From Streptomyces sp. RKND-216 (lineage in GTDB: Bacteria > Actinomycetota > Actinomycetes > Streptomycetales > Streptomycetaceae): a stretch of DNA of 64,000 nt. The notes under the pieces are model-generated. The model saw nothing but the letters and a program-made list of their open reading frames with translations. It did no database searches and was not told where the DNA came from. The position numbers were made by a program, and so were the translations under genes. Of the stretch, positions 16,356 through 24,209 are shown piece by piece. Position 1 is the stretch's first letter. Each line of letters begins with the position of its first letter. The DNA lies in assembly GCF_004795255.1 (NCBI RefSeq), contig NZ_SSBQ01000002.1, forward strand, positions 38,501-102,500. The letters run 5' to 3'.

Positions 16356-16928
16356 TTACCGGGGCGGGGGCACGGCGACCGCCATGGTCATCTCCACGGG
16401 CTGCGTGCCGTCGTTGCGGTAGCCGTGCGGTACGTGGGACTCGAAGGACGCCGAGGTCCCCGCGGGCAGCGCGTAGTCCTCGCCGTCGGCGGTCAGGATG
16501 AGTTCGCCGGCGGTGACGTGGACGAGTTCCGTCGTGCCCTGGGGGTGGGGGTCGGAGGCGCTGCCCTCCCCCGGCATCAGCCGCCAGTGCCACAGCTCCA
16601 GGGGGCCGGGGGCCTCGGCTCCCGCCAGGAGGGTGCTGTGACTCCCGGCGTCCGTGGACCACAGGCGCACTGCCTGGTCCGGCGGGACGACGCGGACCTG
16701 GGGCTCCCGGTCGAAGTCCAGCAGGGTGGTGATGCTCACGCCCAGCGCGTCGCCGACCTTGACGACGGTGCCGACGCTCGGGTTGGTGCGGGCCTGTTCG
16801 ATCTGGATGAGCATGCCCCGGCTTACGCCCGCCCGGGCGGCGAGGGCGTCCAGGGTGAAGCCGCGTTCCTGCCGCCATCGCCTGAGGTTGCGGGCGAGGG
16901 ACTGCGTGAGGTGGTCGAGGTCCGTCAC
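16356..16928 (-). CDS. XRE-family regulator with C-terminal cupin domain
   Basis: A 190-residue HTH-cupin regulator. An N-terminal HTH_3 (RNLRRWRQERGFTLDALAARAGVSRGMLIQIE, about residues 12-45) is followed by a double-stranded beta-helix cupin (about 105-185; HPQGTTELVHVTAGELIL). GTG 16928 gives the usual family start VTDLDHLTQSLARN; GTG 16940 is the alternative. It is divergent from a DMT permease, an arrangement seen for XRE-cupin regulators that control an adjacent exporter. The permease is therefore the likely target. Confidence 0.88.
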   Translation of the reverse strand: MTDLDHLTQSLARNLRRWRQERGFTLDALAARAGVSRGMLIQIEQARTNPSVGTVVKVGDALGVSITTLLDFDREPQVRVVPPDQAVRLWSTDAGSHSTLLAGAEAPGPLELWHWRLMPGEGSASDPHPQGTTELVHVTAGELILTADGEDYALPAGTSASFESHVPHGYRNDGTQPVEMTMAVAVPPPR

Positions 16929-17041
16929 GTGCGGGCGCACCGTCCAGTCGTGGTCCACTATTCTGCATGACAGAGTCCAGTCCGCCGTACTACGGTGTGC
17001 TGGACCCAACCGTTCACCACACTGTACTGCGAGGTGCCGTC

Positions 17042-17905
17042 ATGACCGCAGCCCTGGCGCTGGCGACCAGCCTGATGTGGGGGCTGGCCGACTTCGGCGG
17101 CGGGCTGCTGACCCGGCGCATGTCCGCCCTCACCGTCGTGGTCGTGTCGCAGACCCTCGCCGCGCTGGTACTGGGCGCCGTGGTCGTGGCGACCGGAGGC
17201 TGGAACGAGTGGGGCCCGCAGCTGTGGTTCGCGGTCGCCGCCGGCGTGGTGGGGCCAGTGGCGATGCTCTCCTTCTACAAGGCGCTCGCGCAGGGGCCGA
17301 TGGGTGTGGTCTCACCGCTCGCCTCACTCGCCGTGGTGGTGCCGGTCGGCGCCGGGCTCGCCCTGGGCGAGCGCCCGGGCTGGACGCAGGCCGTGGGCAT
17401 CCTCGTCGCCGTCACCGGGGTGGTGCTGGCCGGCGGCCCGGAGCTGCGCGGCGCCCCGGTACAGCGGCAGACGCTGCTGCTGACGCTGGTCTCCGCTTTC
17501 GGTTTCGGTGCCGTGATGGCGCTCATCGAGCACGCCTCGACCAGCATCACGGGGCTGTTCCTCGCGCTGTTCGTGCAGCGGCTGTGCAACATCGCGGTCG
17601 GCGGCGGGGCGTTGCTGGTGCAGATGCGGCGCGGCGCGCCCGCGCTGCCCGAGGGCGGGGTGCCGGTACTTCGCTCCCAGCTTCCCGCGCTGGCCTTCGT
17701 CGGCCTCGCGGACGTGGCGGCCAACGGGACCTACGTACTGGCGGCGCAGCACGGTCCGGTGACCGTCGCGGCAGTGCTCGCCTCGCTCTATCCGGTGGTC
17801 ACGGCGCTGGCGGCGCGGGGCGTGCTCAAGGAGAGACTGCGCGGTGTGCAGACCGCCGGGGCGGGGCTGGCGCTGGTGGGCACGGTACTGCTGGCCTCCG
17901 GCTGA
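17042..17905 (+). CDS. DMT superfamily (EamA-type) permease
   Basis: A 287-residue membrane protein with about ten hydrophobic segments in two EamA repeats (about residues 5-135 and 145-285). The second repeat ends in VTALAARGVLKERLRGVQTAGAGLALVG. ATG 17042 follows GAGGTG at 7 nt; a longer reading from 16967 would cover the promoter. It is divergent from the XRE-cupin regulator and probably exports a small metabolite under its control. The gap holds an imperfect inverted repeat (TACGGTGTG ... CACACTGTA) that could be the operator. Confidence 0.87.
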   Translation: MTAALALATSLMWGLADFGGGLLTRRMSALTVVVVSQTLAALVLGAVVVATGGWNEWGPQLWFAVAAGVVGPVAMLSFYKALAQGPMGVVSPLASLAVVVPVGAGLALGERPGWTQAVGILVAVTGVVLAGGPELRGAPVQRQTLLLTLVSAFGFGAVMALIEHASTSITGLFLALFVQRLCNIAVGGGALLVQMRRGAPALPEGGVPVLRSQLPALAFVGLADVAANGTYVLAAQHGPVTVAAVLASLYPVVTALAARGVLKERLRGVQTAGAGLALVGTVLLASG

Positions 17906-17932
17906 GCGCGGAGGGGGGAGCGGGCGCGCGGG

Positions 17933-18022
17933 TCAGAAACGCTGGACGGCGTAGAGCAGCAGGGCGAACCCCTGGACGGCGATGGCCGCCAGAAGGAGTA
18001 TGCGCAGCGTGCGGCCGCTCAC
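17933..18022 (-). CDS. Putative 29-residue single-pass membrane peptide
   Basis: A tiny open frame beginning at GTG 18022, five nt after GGGAGG, encoding VSGRTLRILLLAAIAVQGFA then LLLYAVQRF. It has a basic N-terminus, about 20 hydrophobic residues and a short basic end, the shape of a small membrane peptide. A longer in-frame reading (ATG 18079, 48 aa) exists but has no Shine-Dalgarno. It sits 53 nt downstream of the acetyltransferase gene on the same strand, so it could be cotranscribed. Support is only composition plus ribosome site. Confidence 0.45.
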   Translation of the reverse strand: MSGRTLRILLLAAIAVQGFALLLYAVQRF

Positions 18023-18075
18023 GGCGCCTCCCGTCCCGGTGCCCGTGCCGCGCGGCGCCCTGCCGCCGGCCGTTC

Positions 18076-18843
18076 TCATTCCAGTGTGCCCGCGGCGCTG
18101 CGTTCGGATGCCGCCAGTGCGCGCAGTTCCCGGGCCGTGATGCCGTCGGGCAGCGGCTCGGGCGGCGGGGTGCGCAGCGGCGGCTGCCAGCCGTGCGCGG
18201 CGTCCCAGCGGCGCACCACCCGGGCCGGGGCGCCGGCGACCACCGCGTGGTCGGGCACCTCGCCACGCACCACCGATCCGGCGGCGACGACCACGTTGCG
18301 GCCCAGGCGGGCGCCCGGCAGGACCACGGCGCCCGCGCCCAGCCAGCTGCCGGCGCCGATGTGTACGGGTGCGGTGCGCGGCCACTGGCGTCCCACGGGA
18401 GCGCCGGGGTCGTCGTAGGAGTGGTTGGTGGAGGTGATGTAGACGTACGGGCCGCAGAAGACGTCGTCGTCCAGGGTGACGGAGGCGTCGGCGATGAGGT
18501 GGCTGCCGCGGCCGACGACGACGCCGTCTCCGAGAGTCAGCACGGTGTCGTCTCCGAGGTCCAGGCCGGGCATCATGCCCGCGGTGAGGGTCACGTCCTG
18601 ACCGATGACGCAGTGGTCGCCGATCTCCATCCACGGCGCGCCGAAGACTGTGCCCTGCGGAAACGCCAGGCGGCTGTGGGGGCCGAAGGCGCGGAAGGTG
18701 TACGGTCCGGGACGCTGCGCCGTGACGGCGCCGAGGTGCTGGGCGCGGCGCCACGCGGCGTGCACGGCGCGGGAGGCCAGCGCGGAGAACAGGTTACCGA
18801 TCGGTCGCACCGCCTCACGGTAGCGGCTGGGCGGCCGTCCCAC
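18076..18843 (-). CDS. Left-handed beta-helix acyl(acetyl)transferase
   Basis: A protein of up to 255 residues with hexapeptide-repeat (LbetaH) coils through about residues 60-205 (e.g. IGDHCVIGQDVTL, LGAGAVVLPGARLGRNVVVAAGSVVRG), then the VPDHAVVAGAPARVVRRW sequence typical of maltose/galactoside O-acetyltransferases. The loop TSTNHSYDD supplies the catalytic His. GTG 18843 is used; GTG 18810 (VRPIGNLF) is an alternative with a poorly spaced GAGG. Acetyl-CoA-dependent sugar O-acetylation is the family activity; the acceptor is unknown. It lies next to another LbetaH protein, the gamma carbonic anhydrase. Confidence 0.87.
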   Translation of the reverse strand: MGRPPSRYREAVRPIGNLFSALASRAVHAAWRRAQHLGAVTAQRPGPYTFRAFGPHSRLAFPQGTVFGAPWMEIGDHCVIGQDVTLTAGMMPGLDLGDDTVLTLGDGVVVGRGSHLIADASVTLDDDVFCGPYVYITSTNHSYDDPGAPVGRQWPRTAPVHIGAGSWLGAGAVVLPGARLGRNVVVAAGSVVRGEVPDHAVVAGAPARVVRRWDAAHGWQPPLRTPPPEPLPDGITARELRALAASERSAAGTLE

Positions 18844-18919
18844 CCCGCGCCGGGCCTGTGATCCTTCCCGCAGCGTCGCCCGCCGGGGCGTCGCGCGCGC
18901 CTGCCGTGCGGGGCGGCGG

Positions 18920-19453
18920 TCAACGTACGGGAGTCGCCTCGCGGTGCCGGCGGGCGAGTTCGAGGTACATGTCGGAGTTGGCGCGGATGCCCTCGCGTTC
19001 CTCCGGGGTGAGTTCGCGCTTGATCTTCGCCGGGACGCCGGCGACCAGCGAGCCCGGTGGGATCTGGAGCCCCTGCGGGACGAGCGCCTGGGCGGCGACG
19101 AGCGAACCCGCCCCGACCCGTGCGCCGTTGAGGACCGTGGCTCCCATGCCGATCAGGACGTCGTCCTCCACGGTGCAGCCGTGGAGGACCGCGTTGTGCC
19201 CCACGGAGACGCGGGCGCCGACGGTGACGGCGAAGCCGGGGTCGACGTGCACGGTGCAGTTGTCCTGGATGTTGCTGTCCGCGCCGAGCACGATCGGGCC
19301 GCAGTCCGCCCGCAGCACCGCGTGGTACCAGACACTCGCTCCGGCTTCCAGGGCGACCTCGCCCAGGACGACCGAGGTGGGCGCGGTGAACGCCTCCGGG
19401 TGGATCCGGGGCCCATGGCCGCCGACGGTCATGACGAGTGCGTTCTCCGTCAT
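18920..19453 (-). CDS. Gamma-class carbonic anhydrase family protein
   Basis: A 177-residue left-handed beta-helix protein of the gamma-carbonic-anhydrase/PaaY/YrdA type. Zinc-ligand histidines lie in CTVHVDP and VGHNAVLHG, with the conserved RADCGPIVLGADSNIQD coil and a C-terminal amphipathic helix (PEEREGIRANSDMYLELARRH). ATG 19453 is 7 nt after GGGAG. It may be a carbonic anhydrase or a CoA-thioester hydrolase (PaaY-like). Opposite and divergent is the spermidine-synthase-like gene. Confidence 0.9.
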   Translation of the reverse strand: MTENALVMTVGGHGPRIHPEAFTAPTSVVLGEVALEAGASVWYHAVLRADCGPIVLGADSNIQDNCTVHVDPGFAVTVGARVSVGHNAVLHGCTVEDDVLIGMGATVLNGARVGAGSLVAAQALVPQGLQIPPGSLVAGVPAKIKRELTPEEREGIRANSDMYLELARRHREATPVR

Positions 19454-19560
19454 CGATGTCTCCCGTTCCGCGTCTCTCGGCGAGGTGCCACCCCACCCCG
19501 GCAGCCTACTGGAGCGGGGGCGACGCACCGAGGGGTGATCGAGGACCGCACAATGGGACG

Positions 19561-20406
19561 GTGGAGGAGCCCGCAGCCGTCTGCCGCCCGGTGGGCGGCG
19601 GTACCGCGAAACTGCTGCCCGACGTCGACCGCCGCCGGGCGTGGATGCTGACCGTCGACGGGGCGCCGCAGTCGTACGTGGACCTGGACGATCCGCTGCA
19701 CCTGGAGTTCGAGTACGTGCGGCGGCTGGCCCACGTACTCGATCTCGCGGGGCCCGAGGGGGCGCCGCTGGACGTGCTGCACCTGGGCGGCGGGGGTTTG
19801 ACGCTGCCGCGCTACGCCGCACACACCCGGCCGGGGTCGCGGCAGCGGGTCGTCGAGTCGGACGCGGAACTGTCGGCGCTGGTCGCGGAGTTCCTGCCGC
19901 TGCCGGCCGGGGCCGGGACGGCGGTGGAGGCGGCTGACGCCCGCGCGGCCCTGGAGTCCTCTCCCCCGGCGTCGGCAGACGTGGTCGTCGCGGACGTGTT
20001 CGGCGGGAACCGGGTGCCGCCGCAGATGACGACGGTGGGCTGCGCCCGGGCCGCGGCGCGGGCGCTGCGGCCCGGCGGGATCTACGCGGCGAATCTCGCG
20101 GACGCGGCGCCCTTCGGCTTTCTCGGTTCCCAGATCGCCACGTGGCGCGCGGCGTTCACCCGCGTGTGCGTCGTGGCGGAGCCGGCGGTGCTGCGCGGGC
20201 GGCGGTTCGGCAACGTGCTGCTGCTCGCCTCGGACGGCGAACTGCCGCCGCCCCTGCTGGCGCGGCGCACGGCGGCGGATCCGTTCCCCGCGCGGGTCGT
20301 CCCGGGTGCGGAGCTGGAGGCTCTGCGGGGCGGGGCGATCCCGGTTCAGGAGGACGCGGCCGCGCCGTCCCCGGTACCGCCGGAGGGTTCCTTCGGCATC
20401 GGCTGA
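19561..20406 (+). CDS. Spermidine synthase-like protein (Rossmann methyltransferase fold)
   Basis: A 281-residue protein with the spermidine-synthase core. It has a DVLHLGGGGLTLPRYAA nucleotide loop (about residue 75), an acidic RQRVVESDAEL strand, and VVVADVFGG in place of the catalytic DxxD region. It ends in a Pro-rich tail. GTG 19561 has a -10-like CACAAT six nt upstream and no Shine-Dalgarno, so it is probably leaderless. Actinobacterial members are often not true aminopropyltransferases; polyamine activity is uncertain. The 3' end overlaps the converging MFS gene by 61 nt. Confidence 0.82.
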   Translation: MEEPAAVCRPVGGGTAKLLPDVDRRRAWMLTVDGAPQSYVDLDDPLHLEFEYVRRLAHVLDLAGPEGAPLDVLHLGGGGLTLPRYAAHTRPGSRQRVVESDAELSALVAEFLPLPAGAGTAVEAADARAALESSPPASADVVVADVFGGNRVPPQMTTVGCARAAARALRPGGIYAANLADAAPFGFLGSQIATWRAAFTRVCVVAEPAVLRGRRFGNVLLLASDGELPPPLLARRTAADPFPARVVPGAELEALRGGAIPVQEDAAAPSPVPPEGSFGIG

Positions 20407-21731
20407 GAGGCCTGCGGCGGTACGGGCTGCCCGACAGCCCCGGTGCCGTCCGCGACGTCGCGGGGAACCGTGCGGCGCTCCAGGCGGCGTACGTCGGGCA
20501 CGCACAGGACCGCCGCGGTGAGCAGCACGATCACCGCGGAGCAGGACCACAGTGCGGCCGGCCGGCCGACGAGTTCCTCGGCGGGCCCGGCAAGAGCGGT
20601 CGCCACCGGGACCATCGCGAGGGAGCCGAACCAGTCGTAGGAGGAGACGCGGGAGAACTTCTCCTCGGGGACCTCCTGGTGCAGGGCCATCATCCACGTC
20701 ACCCCGAACACCTCCACGAACAGGCCGGTGGCGAACATGACCCCGATCAGCGCCGCGGCGGACACCGGCACCGCGAGCGCGGCGGACGGCAGAGCGAGCG
20801 GGAAAACGCACAGGGCGCCGGTGAGCAGGATGCGGCGGGGTTTCCAGCGGGTCATCAGCAGCGCGCCGCCGACCGTGCCCGCGCCGAACGCGCCCAGGGC
20901 GACACCCCAGGGGCCGGCCCCGCCCAGGTGCTCCTGGGCGACCTGGGGACCGTACACCGCCTCCGCCGCGGCGACGACGGCGTTGACCACCGCGAACTGG
21001 ACCACCACCGCCCACAGCCAGGTCCGGGAGACGACCTCGCGCCAGCCGTCCCGCAGGTCGGCGAGCAGCCCGCCCCCCGGGCCCCGTTCGGGAACGCCGC
21101 TGAGGTCCAGCAGGGCGCGGAGGAGTCCGGCGACGGCGAACGCCGCGGCGTCGGCCGCCAGGACCCAGCCCGGTCCGACGACGGCGACGAGCGCGCCACC
21201 GAGAGCCGCGCCACCGATGTTGGCGCCGTTGACACCCATGCGGAAGAAGGCGAAGGCGCGGGAGGACTGCTCACCGCTGACCGTGGCCAGCACCATGCCC
21301 TCGGACGCGGGGGCGAAGAACGCCTGGCCGGTTCCGCCCAGGGCGGACAGCAGGGCCATCTGCCACAGCTGGGCCTGCCCGGTGATCACCAGTGCGGCGA
21401 AGACGCCCTGCGAGGCGCAGTTGAGGGCGTTCGCGGCGACCATGACCCGGTGGCGGGGCAGGCGGTCGGCCACTGCGCCGCCGACCAGCAGGAACAGCAC
21501 CAGCGGAACGGTGCGGGCGGCGGCGACCAGCCCGATGTCAGTGCCGTCGCCGCCGGCCGCGAGGACGGCGAAGGCGGCCGCCACGAGGGCGCCGGAGTTT
21601 CCGAGACCGGTGACGACGGCGGCGGCGGTGAGCAGGGCGTAGTTGCGGCCGGCCCAGGTCGCCCGGGTCGGCCGCTTCGCTGGTCCGGACGGCGCCTCGG
21701 GGTCGCCGCCGTGCTGGTCCGCCTGCCACAT
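20346..21731 (-). CDS. MFS transporter
   Basis: A 461-residue major facilitator with about twelve hydrophobic segments. The loop between segments 2 and 3 carries GGAVADRLPRHRVMVAAN, the MFS motif A variant. Residues 175-195 resemble the MFS_3/enterobactin-exporter-like group (SRAFAFFRMGVNGANIGG). ATG 21731 is used; a TTG nine nt upstream is also open. The C-terminal tail is Pro/Gly-rich. Probably a drug or siderophore-type exporter by subfamily; the substrate is unknown. Its stop lies inside the converging spermidine-synthase-like gene. Confidence 0.85.
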   Translation of the reverse strand: MWQADQHGGDPEAPSGPAKRPTRATWAGRNYALLTAAAVVTGLGNSGALVAAAFAVLAAGGDGTDIGLVAAARTVPLVLFLLVGGAVADRLPRHRVMVAANALNCASQGVFAALVITGQAQLWQMALLSALGGTGQAFFAPASEGMVLATVSGEQSSRAFAFFRMGVNGANIGGAALGGALVAVVGPGWVLAADAAAFAVAGLLRALLDLSGVPERGPGGGLLADLRDGWREVVSRTWLWAVVVQFAVVNAVVAAAEAVYGPQVAQEHLGGAGPWGVALGAFGAGTVGGALLMTRWKPRRILLTGALCVFPLALPSAALAVPVSAAALIGVMFATGLFVEVFGVTWMMALHQEVPEEKFSRVSSYDWFGSLAMVPVATALAGPAEELVGRPAALWSCSAVIVLLTAAVLCVPDVRRLERRTVPRDVADGTGAVGQPVPPQASQPMPKEPSGGTGDGAAASS

Positions 21732-21833
21732 GGGCGGCAACCCTACGGGCCGTGCCGGGCACGTCGCAGCCCGGTTTCCGGTCGCTTGGACCGCGCGGCG
21801 GCGGTTGCGGCGCGAGCGACCGACCCCAACAAG

Positions 21834-21847
21834 TTACCCAGTGGTAA
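21834..21847. promoter_or_regulatory. Inverted repeat in the thioesterase promoter
   Basis: TTACC-CAGT-GGTAA, with perfect 5-bp arms, directly abuts and partly overlaps the -10-like TAATGT (21845-21850) of the leaderless thioesterase gene. The position and AT-rich arms in GC-rich surroundings suit a TetR- or MarR-type operator; the cognate regulator is not in the window. Confidence 0.5.
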
Positions 21848-21856
21848 TGTGCGCCC

Positions 21857-22330
21857 ATGACGACGGAATCCGCGCCCTCCACGGGCGACACGCAGTCCTG
21901 GGGCGAGCTGCTGGCGGCCACTGTGCCGATGGTGCGCACCCTGAACCTGGAGTTCACCGAGACCACGGCCGAACGCGCGGTGCTCTCACTGCCGGACCAG
22001 AGCGCCTTCCACAACCACGTCGGGGGGCCGCACGCCGGGGCCATGTTCACCCTCGCGGAGTCCGCGAGCGGTGCGATCGTCCTGGCCGCTTTCGGCGACC
22101 AGCTCTCCCGCGCCGTGCCGCTGGCGGTCAGCGCGGAGATCGCGTACCGCAAGCTGGCCATGGGACCGGTCACGGCGACGGCGGAGCTGGGGCGGCCGGC
22201 CGCCGAGGTCGTCGCCGAGCTGGACGCCGGCGGGCGTCCGGAGTTCCCGGTGCGGGTCGTGATCACGCGCGAGGACGGCGAGACGACGGGCGAGATGTCC
22301 ATCATCTGGACGTTGCGTCCGAAGGACTGA
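21857..22330 (+). CDS. Hotdog-fold thioesterase (DUF4442/PaaI-like)
   Basis: A 157-residue hotdog protein. The FHNHVGGPHAGAMFTLAESASG segment is the conserved helix region of DUF4442/PaaI-type acyl-CoA thioesterases, followed by four strands ending in EMSIIWTLR. ATG 21857 is preceded by a -10-like TAATGT at 6 nt, suggesting a leaderless mRNA under the TTACC/GGTAA palindrome. It probably hydrolyses a CoA thioester; no pathway genes flank it. Confidence 0.87.
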   Translation: MTTESAPSTGDTQSWGELLAATVPMVRTLNLEFTETTAERAVLSLPDQSAFHNHVGGPHAGAMFTLAESASGAIVLAAFGDQLSRAVPLAVSAEIAYRKLAMGPVTATAELGRPAAEVVAELDAGGRPEFPVRVVITREDGETTGEMSIIWTLRPKD

Positions 22331-22423
22331 CCGGCTGGTCAGAACGCCACACCGAAAGGGGCCACCGGGGGGCGTGACCCGCGTCACGTTGCGGGTCCGA
22401 GGTCGTGGGTTACTCTCCCCGAG

Positions 22424-23236
22424 ATGTCCCTTTCTGTCGCGCAGCCCGCGGGTTTCCCCGCCCGCCTGGCACAGACGCTCCTCTCCCCCTGGTCCCGTTT
22501 CGGCCTGCTGATCGTGCTGCTGGCCACGGCCGCCACCCTGGTTCTGGTCTTCGAGCCGCAGCGCCTCATCACCGACGGCGGGATCGCCCAGCTGTCCGGT
22601 GCGCTGGCCGTGCTGCTCTTCGCCGCGGCCTACGGCACGTGCACGACGGCCTTCCTCCCCCGCCCCTTCCTCAACCTGGCGGCAGGCGCCCTCTTCGGCG
22701 CGCAGCTCGGCCTCGGCGCCGCGCTCGCCGGCACCGCCGTGGGCGCCGGAATCTCGTTCGGCATGGGCCGCCTGCTCGGCCAGGACGCCCTGCGTCCGCT
22801 GCTGAAGCACAAGCTGCTCACCAAGGCGGACCGGCAGCTCAGCCGCCACGGATTCCGCACCATGCTGATCATGCGGCTGCTTCCGGGTATTCCGTTCGCC
22901 GGTTCCAACTTCACCGCGGCCGTCTCCCGCATGAGCTGGCCGGCCTTCCTCTCGGCCACCATCCTCGGCTCGATCCCCAACACCGCCGCGTACGTGGTGG
23001 CGGGCAGCCAGGCCGGCACGCCGAACTCCCCGGCGTTCATGGTCGCGTTCGGCTTCATCGCGGTGTCCGGTGTCGGCGGAGTCGTCTTCGCCTGGCGCAA
23101 GCGCGCCAAGATGCGGGCGGCCACCGCACGGGCCGCGGGCGTCCCTGCCGACGCGGCCACCGAGGCACCGCAGCCGCTCGACGCCCAGCGGGTGGCGGCG
23201 GAGGAGGAGAAGGTTCTCGCCGCCCAGGCCGCCTGA
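22424..23236 (+). CDS. TVP38/TMEM64 (VTT domain) membrane protein
   Basis: A 270-residue integral membrane protein with a VTT/SNARE-associated domain at about residues 60-200: FLPRPFLNLAAGALFG, the internal RLLPGIPFAGSNFTAAVSRM loop and GSIPNTAAYV. An Ala/Glu-rich cytosolic tail follows. ATG 22424 has a TACTCT hexamer seven nt upstream, so it may be leaderless. VTT proteins include lipid scramblases and DedA-like proteins; the bacterial role in lipid-carrier flipping is established for DedA/PopT but not for this subfamily. Confidence 0.87.
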   Translation: MSLSVAQPAGFPARLAQTLLSPWSRFGLLIVLLATAATLVLVFEPQRLITDGGIAQLSGALAVLLFAAAYGTCTTAFLPRPFLNLAAGALFGAQLGLGAALAGTAVGAGISFGMGRLLGQDALRPLLKHKLLTKADRQLSRHGFRTMLIMRLLPGIPFAGSNFTAAVSRMSWPAFLSATILGSIPNTAAYVVAGSQAGTPNSPAFMVAFGFIAVSGVGGVVFAWRKRAKMRAATARAAGVPADAATEAPQPLDAQRVAAEEEKVLAAQAA

Positions 23237-23305
23237 GGCCACCGCCCCCCCACCCGGGGCACTCCGCTCCGGCCCTCCCCGCCCACGCCTCCCAGCCCGC
23301 CCGCG

Positions 23306-23735
23306 TCACCGCGCGGGCGGCGCCCATCGCGGGTCGCGTCCCACCGCGACCAACAGCCTCTCGAAACGCCCCGCATCGCCGGGAACGGGTACGGCTCGCC
23401 GAAGGCGCCCATCGAACGCGCGGTCGACCCCATCTGCGCGACGAGGTCCTCCAACTCGCCCAGCCCCGCCGTGCCCGCCGTGTAGTCCAGCCCGACCGCC
23501 CGGGCCAGGTCCCAGGGGTGCACGCTGAGGTCGAGCAGGACCATGGCGCCCAGCGTGCGCGCGGGCAGCCCCATGGAACCTGCCGTGCCCTCCTCGGCGC
23601 CCGGCTGCGCCCAGGCGCGCACCAGGCAGGGCGCCGGTCTCGCACGGAAAACGCGCCCGCCAGTCGCCGTGCAGGTAGACGGGCGTGGCGGAGAAAGTCC
23701 GCGTCGCGCTTGGCCGCCAGGATCGGGACATGGCA
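23306..23735 (-). pseudogene. TIGR03086-type metal-binding protein, truncated and frameshifted
   Basis: Read on the minus strand, similarity to the DinB-like TIGR03086 family appears in pieces in different frames: LHGDWRARFP, then AGSMGLPARTLGAMVLLDLS and VHPWDLARAVGLDYTAG in a second frame, then FERLLVAVGRDPRWAPP back in the first frame to the stop at 23306. The N-terminal metal-ligand part is missing where the AraC remnant begins. At least two frameshifts plus a 5' truncation make it a clear pseudogene. Intact relatives are mycothiol-dependent-isomerase-like proteins of unknown role. Confidence 0.75.
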
Positions 23736-24053
23736 GGTCCACGGCGCGACACCCGCGGCATCGTCGACGCGCACGGCCTCTTCGCCCGCGTCCGGTTCCG
23801 CCGTCACGCGCCGGCCGCGGCGCTCCGGCCGTATCGGTCCGCGCCCTGCAACGGCTGTTCGCCGCCCAGGCGGTGTGGGCCCCAAGTGGGTGATCCTCCG
23901 CTACCGGATCCACGAGGCGCTGGAGCGGGCGGAGTCCTCCGGGCCGGGGGACTGGGCGCGGCTGCCGGCGGAGCCGGGGTACAGCGACCAGGCCCACCTG
24001 GTCCGCGACTTCACCGCGACGGTGGCGTGCCGCCGACCGCGTACGCGGCGTGA
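23730..24053 (+). pseudogene. AraC-family regulator remnant with internal deletion
   Basis: The plus strand shows an AraC regulator's N-terminus (TRGIVDAHGLFARVRFRRHA, then PALRPY-like AAALRPY) fused directly to its C-terminal HTH (VSVRALQRLFAAQ). The frame then changes to KWVILRYRIHEALERA, PAEPGYSDQAHLVRDFTATV, and changes again for the terminal GVPPTAYAA. The sensor domain of roughly 150 residues is gone and at least two frameshifts are present. It lies head-on to the TIGR03086 remnant, and together they look like a decayed regulator/target pair. Confidence 0.75.
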
Positions 24054-24101
24054 CGCGGCACCGCCGTCCCGTCATCCACCCGTCACCGGCCCGCCGCCCA
24101 C

Positions 24102-24131
24102 GCGTCACCTTCCGTCGACGGAAGGTGACGC
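24102..24131. promoter_or_regulatory. Perfect 30-bp palindrome upstream of uppP
   Basis: A perfect palindrome with no spacer; its left half is GCGTCACCTTCCGTC. It ends ten nt before a -10-like TAGAGT (24141-24146), about 65 nt before uppP. It could be an operator overlapping the -35 region or an extruding hairpin ending the AraC remnant's transcript. No U-tract follows. Confidence 0.55.
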
Positions 24132-24209
24132 CGTCTGTCCTAGAGTGGCGCGGGTCCGACTCGCACCGGCTCGCGAACAGCGCACACCTCGGGGACGCAC
24201 GGGAATTCC

